Of a DNA stretch of 64,000 nucleotides, positions 42,420 through 50,801 are shown one piece after another. The position numbers were made by a program, and so were the translations under genes. The notes below the pieces were generated by a model. The model did no database searches and was not told the origin of the DNA. It saw only the letters and a program-made list of their open reading frames with translations. How positions within the stretch are numbered: the stretch's first letter is position 1; every line of letters begins with the position of its first letter. Source of the DNA: Nakamurella flava (lineage in GTDB: Bacteria > Actinomycetota > Actinomycetes > Mycobacteriales > Nakamurellaceae); the NCBI RefSeq assembly GCF_005298075.1, contig NZ_SZZH01000006.1:372001-436000 (forward strand). Direction: 5' to 3'.

Positions 42420-43499
42420 TCACTGGTCGGACAGTCCCTGACCGGACGGCGAGACCAGGATCTTCACCGCGGTGTCGTTGCGGTGGATCAGCGTGTCGAA
42501 GCCCTTGTCCACCAGGTCGTCCAGCCCGATCTTGCCGGTGATGAACGGGGCGAGGTCGACCTTGCCCTCCTGGACGAGCGCGATCGCCGCCGGGTGGTTG
42601 CCGCGGTAGGCGATGGTGCCGCGCAGATCGACCTCCTTGAGCACCAGCTTCTGCAGCTCGATCTGCGCGGGGTGACCCCAGATGGCGACGACGACGATCA
42701 CCCCGCCGGGCCGGATCGCGTCGAAGAGGGTGTCCAGCACGACGTTCACCGAGCTGCACTCGAAACCGACGTCGGCGCCGCGGCCGTCGCTCAGGCGCTT
42801 GACCTCCTCCACAACATCGACCTCGCGGGGATCGAGGGCATGGTCGGCCACCCCGGTGTCGATGGCCTTCTGCCGCCGTAGCGCGCTGGGCTCGGAGACG
42901 ACGACGGTCAGGCCGTTCGCCCGCAGCACCGCGGCGGTGAGCAGGCCGATCGGGCCGGCCCCGCCGACCAGGGCGATGTCGCCGGCCTTGGCGCCGCTGC
43001 GCACGAACGCGTGGTACCCGACCGACAGCGGCTCGATGAGAGCGGCCTGGTCGAGCGGGATGTCGCCGACCGGGTGGACCCAGCGGCGTTCGACGACGAT
43101 CTTCTCGCCCAGCCCGCCGCCGCGGCCGCCGAGGCCGATGAAGTTCATGTTCGGCGTCAGGTGGTAGTCGGTGTCCGGGTCGGTGGAGTACTGCGGGTCG
43201 ACGATGTAGGGCTCGACGACGACCCGGTCACCGACCGACAGCCCTTCGACGCCCTCGCCGACCTCGTAGACGGTGCCGCTCATCTCGTGCCCGATGGTGA
43301 TCGGCGCCGCCTCCCCGGAGACCGGGTGGGGGTGACCGGCCGGCGGGATGAAGATCGGCCCTTCCAGGTACTCGTGCAGGTCGGTGCCGCAGATGCCACA
43401 CCAGGCGACGTCGATGCCGACGGTGCCGGGGTCGACGGGCGGGGCCGGGATGTCCTCGATGCGGATGTCTCCGCGGTCGTAGTAGCGCGCTGCGCGCAT
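42420..43499 (-). CDS. 2,3-butanediol dehydrogenase-like zinc alcohol dehydrogenase
   Basis: 359 residues of the medium-chain family. WCGICGTDLHEYLEGPIFIP, the long insertion before GHEMSGTV, and absence of the four-Cys structural zinc site are features of (R,R)-butanediol/sorbitol-type dehydrogenases. The nucleotide loop is GGAGPIGLL with VVSEPS after it. It would interconvert butanediol and acetoin or similar vicinal alcohols. It lies in a same-strand series with an SDR, a flavin monooxygenase and a GAF regulator. AAAGGAA precedes the ATG. Confidence 0.82.
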   Translation of the reverse strand: MRAARYYDRGDIRIEDIPAPPVDPGTVGIDVAWCGICGTDLHEYLEGPIFIPPAGHPHPVSGEAAPITIGHEMSGTVYEVGEGVEGLSVGDRVVVEPYIVDPQYSTDPDTDYHLTPNMNFIGLGGRGGGLGEKIVVERRWVHPVGDIPLDQAALIEPLSVGYHAFVRSGAKAGDIALVGGAGPIGLLTAAVLRANGLTVVVSEPSALRRQKAIDTGVADHALDPREVDVVEEVKRLSDGRGADVGFECSSVNVVLDTLFDAIRPGGVIVVVAIWGHPAQIELQKLVLKEVDLRGTIAYRGNHPAAIALVQEGKVDLAPFITGKIGLDDLVDKGFDTLIHRNDTAVKILVSPSGQGLSDQ

Positions 43500-43543
43500 G
43501 GGTGTTCCTTTCGACGGTTCGGAGGGGAGGGGGCCGGGCGCGA

Positions 43544-44323
43544 TCAGCGGTAGACGAGGCCGCCGTCGATGAGGCCGGCCTGCCCGGTCATGTAGTCCGA
43601 GTCGGGCCCGGCGAGGTAGGAGACGAACGCGGCGACGTCTTCCGGGGTCTGCGCCCGGCCCAGAGCGATGCCCCCGACGAACTTGTCGTACGTCTCGCCG
43701 ATCGCGGCGCCGGTGAGGGCGGCGAACCGCTCGTCGATGGTCACCCACATGTCGGTGCCGACGACGCCGGGGCAGTAGGCGTTGACCGTGATCCCGGCGC
43801 TGGCGTACTCCTTCGCCGCCGCCTGGGTCAGGCCCCGCACGGCGAACTTGGTGGCGCAGTACGGGCCCAGCATGGCGAAGCCGTCGTGCCCGGCGATGGA
43901 CGACGCGTTGATGATCTTGCCGCCGTGGCCGCGCTGCTGAAACTTCGCGGCCGCGGCCTGGATGCCCCAGAGCACACCGTCGACGTTGACCGCCCAGAGC
44001 TTGGCGACCTCCTCCGGGGTGACCTCGGAGATCGGGTTGACCTGGGCGATGCCGGCGTTGTTGACCATGACGTCGAACCCGCCGAGGGCGGACTCGGCGT
44101 GATCGACCGCGGCGTAGACCTCGTCCCGGCTCGTCACGTCGGCCACGAAGGTGGTGGCCTTCCGGCCGAGCGCGGCCACCTCGTCGGCCACCGCGGTCAT
44201 CTTCGCCTCGTTGAGGTCGACGATCGCGATGTTCGCGCCGTCCGCGGCTAGCCGCAGCGCGATGCCGCGGCCGATGCCCTGACCGGCGCCGGTGATCAGG
44301 ACGACCTTGTCCTGGATGCTCAT
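43544..44323 (-). CDS. SDR-family acetoin/diacetyl reductase-like dehydrogenase
   Basis: 259 residues. Cofactor loop [10 protein letters not shown], Asp at the end of beta-2 (IVDLNE, NAD-type), NNAG, catalytic Ser in [11 protein letters not shown] and YCATK. The layout [29 protein letters not shown] is that of BudC/diacetyl reductases. It probably acts with the butanediol dehydrogenase-like protein on C4 diols or acetoin, though SDR substrate calls from motifs are weak. Confidence 0.78.
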   Translation of the reverse strand: MSIQDKVVLITGAGQGIGRGIALRLAADGANIAIVDLNEAKMTAVADEVAALGRKATTFVADVTSRDEVYAAVDHAESALGGFDVMVNNAGIAQVNPISEVTPEEVAKLWAVNVDGVLWGIQAAAAKFQQRGHGGKIINASSIAGHDGFAMLGPYCATKFAVRGLTQAAAKEYASAGITVNAYCPGVVGTDMWVTIDERFAALTGAAIGETYDKFVGGIALGRAQTPEDVAAFVSYLAGPDSDYMTGQAGLIDGGLVYR

Positions 44324-44361
44324 GCTTTCTCTCCCTGCTCGTTCTGTCCGGGGGTCGTGGT

Positions 44362-46173
44362 CTAGCGGAGGTGGTGGGTTTCCTGCAGGCCGTAGACCGG
44401 GGTGGGGATTCCCTCCAGGCGGGCCTTCAGCTGGAGCGCGAGGTAGAGCGAGTAGTGGCGCGACTGGTGCAGGTTCCCGCCGTGGAACCAGAGCGCCTCC
44501 TGCTGGGTGGGCTTCCACATGTTGCGCTGTTCGCCTTCCCAGGGACCAGGGTCTTTGGTCGTGTTCGAGCCGAGACCCCAGACCTTGCCGACCTTGTCGG
44601 CGACCTCCTGGGAGATCAGGTCGGCGGCCCACCCGTTCATCGACCCGTAGCCGGTGGCGTAGACGATGACGTCGGCCGGCAGTTCCTTGCCGTTGGTCAG
44701 CACCACCCCGGTCTCGGTGATCCGCTCGACGTCGACCCCGGATTCCAGGTGGATGTCACCGTTGGCCACCAGTTCGGAGGCGCCCACGTCGATGTAGTAG
44801 CCGGAGCCGCGGCGCAGGTACTTCATGAACAGGCCGGAGTCGTCGTCGCCGTAGTCCAACATGAAGCCGGCCTTCTCGAGCCGGTCGTAGAAGTCGGCGT
44901 CGCGCTTGCGGATCTCGTCGTACACCGGGATCTGGAACTCGTGCATGATCCGGTACGGCAGCGAGGCGAAGGTGAGATCGGCCTTCTGGGTGGTCATCCC
45001 GGCCGCCAGGGCTTCCTCGGAGTACAGCCCGCCGAGCGCCACGGTCATCAGCGAATCGCTCTTGACGATGTGCGTGGAGGAGCGCTGCACCATCGTGACG
45101 TTCGCGCCCGCCTCCCACAGGGCGGCGCAGATGTCGTGAGCGGAGTTGTTGGCCCCGATGACGACGGCGTTCTTGCCCTTGTAAGCATCCGGGCCGGGGT
45201 GCTGGGACGAGTGGTGCTGGTCGCCGCGGAACAGTTCCATCCCCGGGAAGCTGGGGATGTTGGCTTTGCCCGACATGCCGGTGGCCAGCACCAGCTGCTT
45301 GGGCCGCAGGGTGATCTCCTCGCCGTCCCGGACGACGACGACCGTCCACTCCTTCTTCTGCTCGTCGTAGCTGGCGCTGCGACACTCGGTGCTGCCCCAG
45401 TAGTTCAGTTCCATGATCCGGGCGTACATCTCGAGCCAGTCGCCGATCTTGTCCTTGGGGGCGAAGACCGGCCAATTCTTCGGGAAGTCGATGTAGGGCA
45501 GGTGGTCGTACCAGACCGGGTCGTGCAGGCACAGGGACTTGTAGCGGTTGCGCCAGGCGTCGCCGGGTCGGGCATTGCGGTCGATGATGATGGTGGGCAC
45601 GCCCAGCTGGCGCAGTCGTGCGCCCAGGGCGATGCCGCCCTGTCCGCCGCCGATGATCAGGGTGTCGGGCTGCGTCGTGTACCCGAGCTGCTTGGCCTCG
45701 TCCTCCTTGCGCTCCAGCCACGTGCGACGCTCCTTGTTGGCCCCGTGCTCGGCCCCCTTGGGCCGCCGGGTGCTCATCGGCTCCTCGTGGCCCTTGAGCT
45801 CGTACATCGTGGTCAGCAGGGTCCACGCCTTGCCGCCCTTGAGGCGGAGGTGGCCGACGCCGCGGCCGACGGAGGTCTCGAACCGGATCCACGACTCGAC
45901 GATGCCCTCGCCGGCCGGTTCGCCCATGTCGTCGGCGATCTCGAAGCCGGTGGGGGCCACCCGCTCGAGGTTGGCCTGCAACATGTCGCGGATCCCGTCG
46001 TGGCCCTCGACGGTGACGATGTTCCAGGTGAACGAGATCAGATCGCGCCAGTAGCTGTCCTCGACGAAAAGGTCGACGACGGCGTCGATGTCACGATCGG
46101 CGAGGGCCTGCTGGAAGTCGCCGAGCCAGGCGGTGACGGTACTGCGGGCGGTGGGTGCGATGGTGGCGGTCAA
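44362..46173 (-). CDS. Flavin-containing monooxygenase with N-terminal SnoaL/NTF2-like domain
   Basis: 603 residues. An NTF2/SnoaL-like domain (about 10-130) is followed by an FAD/NADPH monooxygenase: FAD loop [12 protein letters not shown] near 172, [15 protein letters not shown] near 342, and [14 protein letters not shown] near 510. A canonical Baeyer-Villiger FxGxxxHxxxW is not intact ([13 protein letters not shown] stands there). The start is TTG 46173 with AAGGAG 7 bp upstream. It would hydroxylate or insert oxygen into a ketone or related small molecule from the same pathway. Confidence 0.8.
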   Translation of the reverse strand: MTATIAPTARSTVTAWLGDFQQALADRDIDAVVDLFVEDSYWRDLISFTWNIVTVEGHDGIRDMLQANLERVAPTGFEIADDMGEPAGEGIVESWIRFETSVGRGVGHLRLKGGKAWTLLTTMYELKGHEEPMSTRRPKGAEHGANKERRTWLERKEDEAKQLGYTTQPDTLIIGGGQGGIALGARLRQLGVPTIIIDRNARPGDAWRNRYKSLCLHDPVWYDHLPYIDFPKNWPVFAPKDKIGDWLEMYARIMELNYWGSTECRSASYDEQKKEWTVVVVRDGEEITLRPKQLVLATGMSGKANIPSFPGMELFRGDQHHSSQHPGPDAYKGKNAVVIGANNSAHDICAALWEAGANVTMVQRSSTHIVKSDSLMTVALGGLYSEEALAAGMTTQKADLTFASLPYRIMHEFQIPVYDEIRKRDADFYDRLEKAGFMLDYGDDDSGLFMKYLRRGSGYYIDVGASELVANGDIHLESGVDVERITETGVVLTNGKELPADVIVYATGYGSMNGWAADLISQEVADKVGKVWGLGSNTTKDPGPWEGEQRNMWKPTQQEALWFHGGNLHQSRHYSLYLALQLKARLEGIPTPVYGLQETHHLR

Positions 46174-46279
46174 CGGGGGACTCCTTCGAACTCGGGCGCA
46201 CGGGGGCGCGCGGGGACACCGCGTGGGCGGATGGCCGGAACGCGGGAATGCAACAGGCGCTGGGACGAACAGGGACGGG

Positions 46280-47680
46280 TCAGGCGGTGGCGTGGTGGTC
46301 GTACCGGAGACGTCGAATGGTCGGGGCGAGCGAGGCCGGTAACAGGTCAGCAGGGTCGTCCGGGTAGCGGACCGACACCTCCACCCAGTCGGCCAGCCGA
46401 TAGGGGCGTTGCAGCAGGGAGCCGGTCAGATACCGCCGCAGCCGGGAGATCTCGGAGCGAACCGCCACCACATGGTCGGCGGAACCGTAGATCTGCCGGG
46501 ACAACTCGACGGCGTTCAGGCCGCGTGGGGTCACCGCCAGCAGCAGCAGGATCTCGCTGTGCCGGGGCGTCAGGCGGTGCGACGACCGGCCGGCCTGGGA
46601 CACGATCTGCACCGTCGGCGAAGCGGAGTCACGCAGGTCCAGGACGACCGAGGTGGCGGTGGCGACCTCGTCGTTGAGCACCTCGATGAGCCAGCCGCCG
46701 TCGACCGGTTCGAGCCGGCAGGACCCGAAGGCCGGCAGCCAGGCCCGGTCGGAGTCGCGCTGCTGGGGCAGAGCGACCCGGGACAACGGGACGCCACCGG
46801 TGGAGGCCGCGACCCATCCTTCGGTGTCCGTCACCATGAGGTGCTCACGGCTACCGCGCAGCATATGAGAGGTGTTGCTGCGCAGGGTGTTCAGCGCGGC
46901 GTGGTGTTCTTCGCGGAGGAACGACTCGGCCATCCGGGCCGCCGCGTCCACCAGGGCCAGGGTGCTCGGGTGCACCGTGGAGGCCGCGCCGCTGACGTCG
47001 ACCACTCCGAGCAGGTCGCCGTTCACCGGGTCGAGAATGGGCGCCGCCGCGCACGTCCACGAGTGGTGGCTGCGGACGAAGTGCTCGGCCGAGTAGATCT
47101 GCACCGGTCGGGACAGCACCAGGGCGGTGCCGATGGCGTTGGTGCCGACGGTCCGTTCGCTCCAATTCGCGCCGACCTGGAAACCGAGGCGCTCGGCGTG
47201 CTGCCGGATCTTCGAAGGCCCGTCCTGCCACAGGATCATCCCCTGGGCATCGACGATCACCATCACGTGGCCGGCGTCCTCGGCGGCGGGTAGCAGCACG
47301 TCACCCAGCACGGGCAGCACGCGGGTGAGCTTGCCCGATTCCCGTCGATGCTCGACCTCCGCCTCGTCGGCCGCGTCGGGCAGGGTGCGACCGTGGTCGG
47401 GATCCATGCCGAAGTCCAGGGTGCGTTGCCAGGAGTCGTTGACCAGCGCCCGCGGGGCCGCTGGGGCGGAGCCGCCGGACAGGGCCGCGTCGCGGATCCG
47501 GCCCAGCAAGCGGGCGTATTCACGGGGGTCCGCGCCGGCCGGCACGGCGGCTTCGAACGCGCCGTGGGTCGGGCCCGGACGGGGGGTGCTCCCGCCGGTG
47601 CGGGACCGGGCCGGTCGGCGGGTGGGGGCGGAGTCATCGGCGGACTGCTGCACGCTCGGCACGAGGTTGAGCACCACCAT
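46280..47680 (-). CDS. GAF-domain regulator of AcoR-like type without an AAA+ domain
   Basis: 466 residues. The N-terminal half matches the sensor part of AcoR/MimR-type activators (SWQRTLDFGMDP, then GANWSERTVGTNAIGTALVLSRPVQIYSAEHFVRSHHSWTC). The sigma-54 AAA+ core and Fis helix are missing. The C-terminus instead has a predicted winged helix (LTPRHSEILLLLAVTPRGLNAVELSRQIYG, RSEISRLRRYL). It is therefore suited to sigma-70-type promoters. It probably activates the three catabolic genes downstream. AGGAG abuts the ATG; GTG 47674 may be the true start. Confidence 0.78.
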   Translation of the reverse strand: MVVLNLVPSVQQSADDSAPTRRPARSRTGGSTPRPGPTHGAFEAAVPAGADPREYARLLGRIRDAALSGGSAPAAPRALVNDSWQRTLDFGMDPDHGRTLPDAADEAEVEHRRESGKLTRVLPVLGDVLLPAAEDAGHVMVIVDAQGMILWQDGPSKIRQHAERLGFQVGANWSERTVGTNAIGTALVLSRPVQIYSAEHFVRSHHSWTCAAAPILDPVNGDLLGVVDVSGAASTVHPSTLALVDAAARMAESFLREEHHAALNTLRSNTSHMLRGSREHLMVTDTEGWVAASTGGVPLSRVALPQQRDSDRAWLPAFGSCRLEPVDGGWLIEVLNDEVATATSVVLDLRDSASPTVQIVSQAGRSSHRLTPRHSEILLLLAVTPRGLNAVELSRQIYGSADHVVAVRSEISRLRRYLTGSLLQRPYRLADWVEVSVRYPDDPADLLPASLAPTIRRLRYDHHATA

Positions 47681-47743
47681 CTCCTGACCGCTACGCCGGG
47701 GTCGTTGGACTGACCTGGCTACCGTCTCCCGTGCCGGTTGTCA

Positions 47744-47772
47744 TTGCAACCATTGCAGTGAGGTTGCAGTGA
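47744..47772. promoter_or_regulatory. Repeated TTGCA sites between divergent genes
   Basis: TTGCA occurs at 47744, 47753 and 47764 (TTGCAGTGA twice, and TGCAA-CCA-TTGCA as a short palindrome). They lie upstream of the GAF regulator gene and beside the iron box and may be binding sites for that regulator. Confidence 0.35.
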
Positions 47773-47783
47773 CGTACGTCGCA

Positions 47784-47802
47784 TGAGGTAAGCCTTACCT
47801 AA
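47784..47802 (+). promoter_or_regulatory. DtxR/IdeR-type iron box
   Basis: The 19-bp site matches the iron-box consensus at about 15 of 19 positions and contains the perfect palindrome AGGTAAG-C-CTTACCT (47786-47800). It overlaps the expected -35 of the promoter whose -10 is TAGAGT at 47808-47813. Confidence 0.65.
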
Positions 47803-47807
47803 GGCCC

Positions 47808-47822
47808 TAGAGTGCGACCATG
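47808..47822 (+). promoter_or_regulatory. Leaderless promoter of the siderophore-interacting protein gene
   Basis: TAGAGT (47808-47813) is followed by 6 nt and the ATG at 47820; there is no Shine-Dalgarno. Confidence 0.55.
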
Positions 47823-48653
47823 GCCCGTCAGAATCTGACCGCAACCCGCATCAAGCCGGCGACCAGTGAACTGCTGACGCTGTTCGTCCAGCGATCGGAG
47901 CAGGTGTCACCAGGGTTCCGCCGGGTCACATTCGGCGGCGGCGACATCGCGCGGTTCGTCCCCATGGGGTTCGACCAGTGGTTCCGGTTGTTTCTACCCA
48001 CCGGTGAGGACCAGAACGCCTCACTGCGCAGGCTCCCCACCCGCCTCGACACCCTGACCTATGCCCGGTATCTGCTCATCAGCAAGGCCGTCCGACCGGT
48101 GCTGCGCAACTACACGGTGCGGGCCTACCGACCGGACGGGGCGGACGGCCCGGAGCTCGACGTCGACTTCGTCCTGCACCAGGCGGCCGACGGTTCTTCC
48201 GGCCCGGCCGCGGCCTGGGCGGGGCGGTGTCTGCCCGGCGACGCCGTCGCCATCCTCGACGAGGGCATCGGGTTCAACCCGCCCGCGGACGTCACCGGCG
48301 ATCTGCTGCTGGTCGCGGACGAGACCGGCTTGCCGGCGGTGGCCGGCATTCTCGCCTCCCTTCCGGCCGACGCGATCGGCCGGGCAGTCGTCGAGGTCGG
48401 ACATCCCGACGACCGCCAGCCGCTGGCCGGGCCGCCCGGGGTGAAGGTCGTCTGGGTGGTGCGTGCCGACCCCTTCGCGGTTCCTGGCCGGGCGGCGCTG
48501 GCCGCCGCCCAGGAGGTGCCGGTGCCGCTGTCCGGGTACGGCTGGGTGGTCGGCGAGCAGGGGCTGTGCGCGGACCTGCGCCGATACTGGCTGGCTGCCG
48601 GAATGCCCAAGACGTCGGTCAGCTTCTGCGGCTACTGGAAGGCCGGGCACTGA
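47820..48653 (+). CDS. Siderophore-interacting protein (FAD ferric reductase)
   Basis: 277 residues. The FAD-binding domain spans about 18-135 (FRRVTFGGGDIARFVPMGFDQWFRLFLP, RNYTVRAYRP) and the NAD(P)H-binding SIP domain follows (LLVADETGLPAVAGILASLPADAIG, ending SFCGYWKAGH). The family reduces Fe(III)-siderophore complexes in the cytosol to release iron. An iron box over the promoter predicts repression under iron sufficiency. No siderophore transporter is in the window. Confidence 0.9.
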   Translation: MARQNLTATRIKPATSELLTLFVQRSEQVSPGFRRVTFGGGDIARFVPMGFDQWFRLFLPTGEDQNASLRRLPTRLDTLTYARYLLISKAVRPVLRNYTVRAYRPDGADGPELDVDFVLHQAADGSSGPAAAWAGRCLPGDAVAILDEGIGFNPPADVTGDLLLVADETGLPAVAGILASLPADAIGRAVVEVGHPDDRQPLAGPPGVKVVWVVRADPFAVPGRAALAAAQEVPVPLSGYGWVVGEQGLCADLRRYWLAAGMPKTSVSFCGYWKAGH

Positions 48654-48671
48654 CCTTGTTGAGCTGCCGGC

Positions 48672-49241
48672 TCAGCCGGTCTCGTCCTCGACGGCGACGT
48701 CCGTCTTGATCTGCGCGGTCCGCCGCTGCACCTCCAGGCGCAGCTCCCGCCGCATCCGTGCTTCCGCGGCCCGGCGACGCTCGGTCGGGGTGCGGGGCAC
48801 CCAGGGCCGCACCGGAACCGGTCGGCCGTTCTCGTCGACCGCCACCATCGTGAAGTAGCAGCTGTTGGTGTGCCGCACCTGACCGCCGTGCAGGTTCTCG
48901 GTGGTGACCCTGATCCCCACCTCCATCGACGTGCGGCCGGTGTAGTTGATGCTGGCCTGCAGGGTCAGCAGCTCACCGATGTGCACCGGCTCGCGGAACA
49001 CCACCTGGTCCACCGACAGGGTCACCACGTACGACTGGGACCAGCGGGTACCGCAGGTGTAGGCGACCTGGTCGAGGAACTTCAGGATCTGCCCGCCGTG
49101 CACATTGCCGGAGAAGTTGGCCAGGTCCGGCGTCATCAGCAGCGTCATCGACAGACGGTGCGGGGTGTCGACCCCGTCCTCGGGGCTGCCCACCTGGCTC
49201 GACGGCGGTCCGGTGGGGTTGTGCGATGCAGGGGTCGTCAC
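48672..49241 (-). CDS. Acyl-CoA thioesterase (hotdog fold)
   Basis: 189 residues from GTG 49241, preceded by GAGGAG 5 bp upstream. The hotdog domain (about 30-150) has MTPDLANFSGNVHGGQILKFLDQVAYTCG, with the catalytic Asn/His/Asp region, and a second strand block TSMEVGIRVTTENLHGG. A basic C-terminal tail follows. It hydrolyses acyl-CoA to free acid and CoA in the cytosol. It converges with the siderophore-interacting protein gene. Confidence 0.85.
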   Translation of the reverse strand: MTTPASHNPTGPPSSQVGSPEDGVDTPHRLSMTLLMTPDLANFSGNVHGGQILKFLDQVAYTCGTRWSQSYVVTLSVDQVVFREPVHIGELLTLQASINYTGRTSMEVGIRVTTENLHGGQVRHTNSCYFTMVAVDENGRPVPVRPWVPRTPTERRRAAEARMRRELRLEVQRRTAQIKTDVAVEDETG

Positions 49242-49344
49242 GACGGCTCCTCGGGGCGGCGGGACCGGGGCGGTCACGGTACCGCCTGCTCATCGTGCGG
49301 TGGCCGCCCGGGCCGAGCGCCGACTTCTTGGCAGGCTGGTGGTC

Positions 49345-49659
49345 ATGGACTTCGATGAGATCACCGGACGACTCATGGCTTGTCTGACCGAAGCAGAAGT
49401 TCTGGGACTACCGCAGTTCGATGTCGACAATGTGCGGGACCTCATCTCGCACGGAGAACCCGGGGTCGCTCTGGAGAATCTCTGCACGCAGCTCTACGAA
49501 CTCTCTATTCCGGTCACCGCCGGTGTCCGGGAAAACGTGGCTGCGGTCGGCGCGGCGATGAACGTCGACCAGCACTACTGGACGATCCTCGAAGAGCTGG
49601 ACCCCGCCCGCCCTCGCGCTGACGGAGCCAGGACTGTTGACGACACCCCGCTGCGGTGA
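49345..49659 (+). CDS. MafI-family immunity-like protein
   Basis: 104 residues. The segment NVRDLISHGEPGVALENLCTQLYELSIPV matches the conserved helix pair of MafI-type immunity proteins as I recall them, followed by a short helical C-terminus. Such proteins neutralise polymorphic toxins. No toxin gene is next to it, so it may be an orphan. The gene is visibly less GC-rich than its neighbours. There is no Shine-Dalgarno; a CAGGCT box 7 nt upstream suggests leaderless initiation. Confidence 0.65.
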   Translation: MDFDEITGRLMACLTEAEVLGLPQFDVDNVRDLISHGEPGVALENLCTQLYELSIPVTAGVRENVAAVGAAMNVDQHYWTILEELDPARPRADGARTVDDTPLR

Positions 49660-49669
49660 ACGGATCTCG

Positions 49670-50557
49670 TCAGCCCCCGGTCCCCGTCCGGCGGACCTTC
49701 ACCGTGTCGGCCTGGCAACCCCCAGCCGGTAGTCGTGCTGACCGGTCGGTCGATACCGTCGCGGGGATCGAGTCCTTCCCGCCGCCGTCCGGCGGCCCGG
49801 CGGCGTCGTGGGCCAACGCGTCCGCGGTCAGCCCCGCACCGGCCTGCTGGGCCAGCAGCACCGCCACCCGCAGCTGGGTCGCGGTCGGCCGGCTGACTCG
49901 GCTGGACGCGGTGAGCAGATAGTGCCCGCGCACCCGTCCGCCGCCGACCACCGGCAGCGCGATGGTGCTGTTCGTCGGTAGGCCGAGCCGTGCGACGTCC
50001 AGCGGTCGTCCGCTGCTGACGATCCTGCCGTCGTCGCCGACGGTGGGTCCGCCGTATCGGGTGGCGGGGTCGAAGCGCACCCGGTCGACCCGGAGCACGT
50101 CGGCGATCTGGGCGCCGACCTGCTCGACCAACGACGCCGACGACGACCGGGCGGCCGACGCGGCGGCGGAGATGACGCCGTCGAGGTAGCCCTGGTCGCG
50201 GCTGGCCCGGGCGGCCTGCCGTCGCCCCCACAACGCGATCTCGCCGACCGCCGCCCCGACCAGGAGCAGCAGGGCGGCGGCCTCCAGGTTGTGCGGATCG
50301 GCGATCGTGAAGGTGAAGTACGGCTGGGTCAGGAAGTAATCGAAGGCCAGCGCGGCGGTCACCGCGGACAGCAGGGCCGCCGCCCGTTGTCCCGTCGCGG
50401 CTGCGGCCACGATCAGCACCACCAGGATCAGTACGGCGGTCGCGCTGGTGATCGCGTCCCGGGCGAACGTCAGCAGGGCGCAGGTCAGCACGGGCAGCGC
50501 CGCGGCCAGGAGGACGACCAGGCCACGGTGGGCCCGCAGAAGGGGATCGACTCGCAC
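49670..50557 (-). CDS. KdpD-like DUF4118 sensor without kinase domain
   Basis: 295 residues from GTG 50557 (an upstream start at 50629 would run into the kdp operator repeats). Four membrane helices (about 12-105) include the DUF4118 motif DYFLTQPYFTFTIADPHNLEAAALLLLVG. A GAF-like cytosolic domain follows (about 135-270: SLVEQVGAQIADVLRVDRVRF). There is no histidine-kinase domain, unlike KdpD downstream, which has the equivalent sequence. It is divergent from kdpF and may tune KdpDE or sense K+ or osmotic state independently. Confidence 0.75.
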   Translation of the reverse strand: MRVDPLLRAHRGLVVLLAAALPVLTCALLTFARDAITSATAVLILVVLIVAAAATGQRAAALLSAVTAALAFDYFLTQPYFTFTIADPHNLEAAALLLLVGAAVGEIALWGRRQAARASRDQGYLDGVISAAASAARSSSASLVEQVGAQIADVLRVDRVRFDPATRYGGPTVGDDGRIVSSGRPLDVARLGLPTNSTIALPVVGGGRVRGHYLLTASSRVSRPTATQLRVAVLLAQQAGAGLTADALAHDAAGPPDGGGKDSIPATVSTDRSARLPAGGCQADTVKVRRTGTGG

Positions 50558-50601
50558 CCCTCGATACAACTCCGGCCCCGTTGACGAGCGCCGTAGTGGA
50601 A

Positions 50602-50642
50602 CCGTCAAGGTTCGTGGGCCGCCCGTCAAGGAACCGTCAAGA
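50602..50642 (+). promoter_or_regulatory. Candidate KdpE operator: three CCGTCAAG direct repeats
   Basis: CCGTCAAGG at 50602, CCGTCAAGG at 50623 and CCGTCAAGA at 50634; spacings of 21 and 11 bp are two turns and one turn of the helix, as for OmpR/PhoB-family sites. They end about 28 bp before a TAACGT -10-like box (50670-50675), i.e. at the -35 region of the kdp promoter. Confidence 0.6.
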
Positions 50643-50720
50643 TCACCGGGCCCGACACCACGACCCTCCTAACGTCCGATCCGGACCTGAACCACCCCAC
50701 CCCGGATTGGAACCCCCGCC

Positions 50721-50801
50721 ATGACCGTCGTCGCGGCCCTGCTCGCCCTCGGGCTGCTCGGCTACCTCGTCGTCGCCCTGCTCCGCCCGGAGCGATTCTG
50801 A
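50721..50801 (+). CDS. kdpF: KdpF small membrane subunit
   Basis: A 26-residue single-helix peptide, too short for most gene callers: [11 protein letters not shown] at the start and ending RPERF. It lies directly before kdpA; its TGA shares one base with the kdpA ATG. KdpF stabilises the KdpABC complex in the membrane. A Shine-Dalgarno is weak; the mRNA leader from the TAACGT box would be only about 40 nt, too short for a c-di-AMP riboswitch. Confidence 0.9.
   Translation: MTVVAALLALGLLGYLVVALLRPERF

Noticed and set aside
50643-50720. Possible c-di-AMP (ydaO-type) riboswitch before kdp
   Set aside because: The leader from the likely -10 box to kdpF is only about 40 nt, too short, and no conserved structure is seen.
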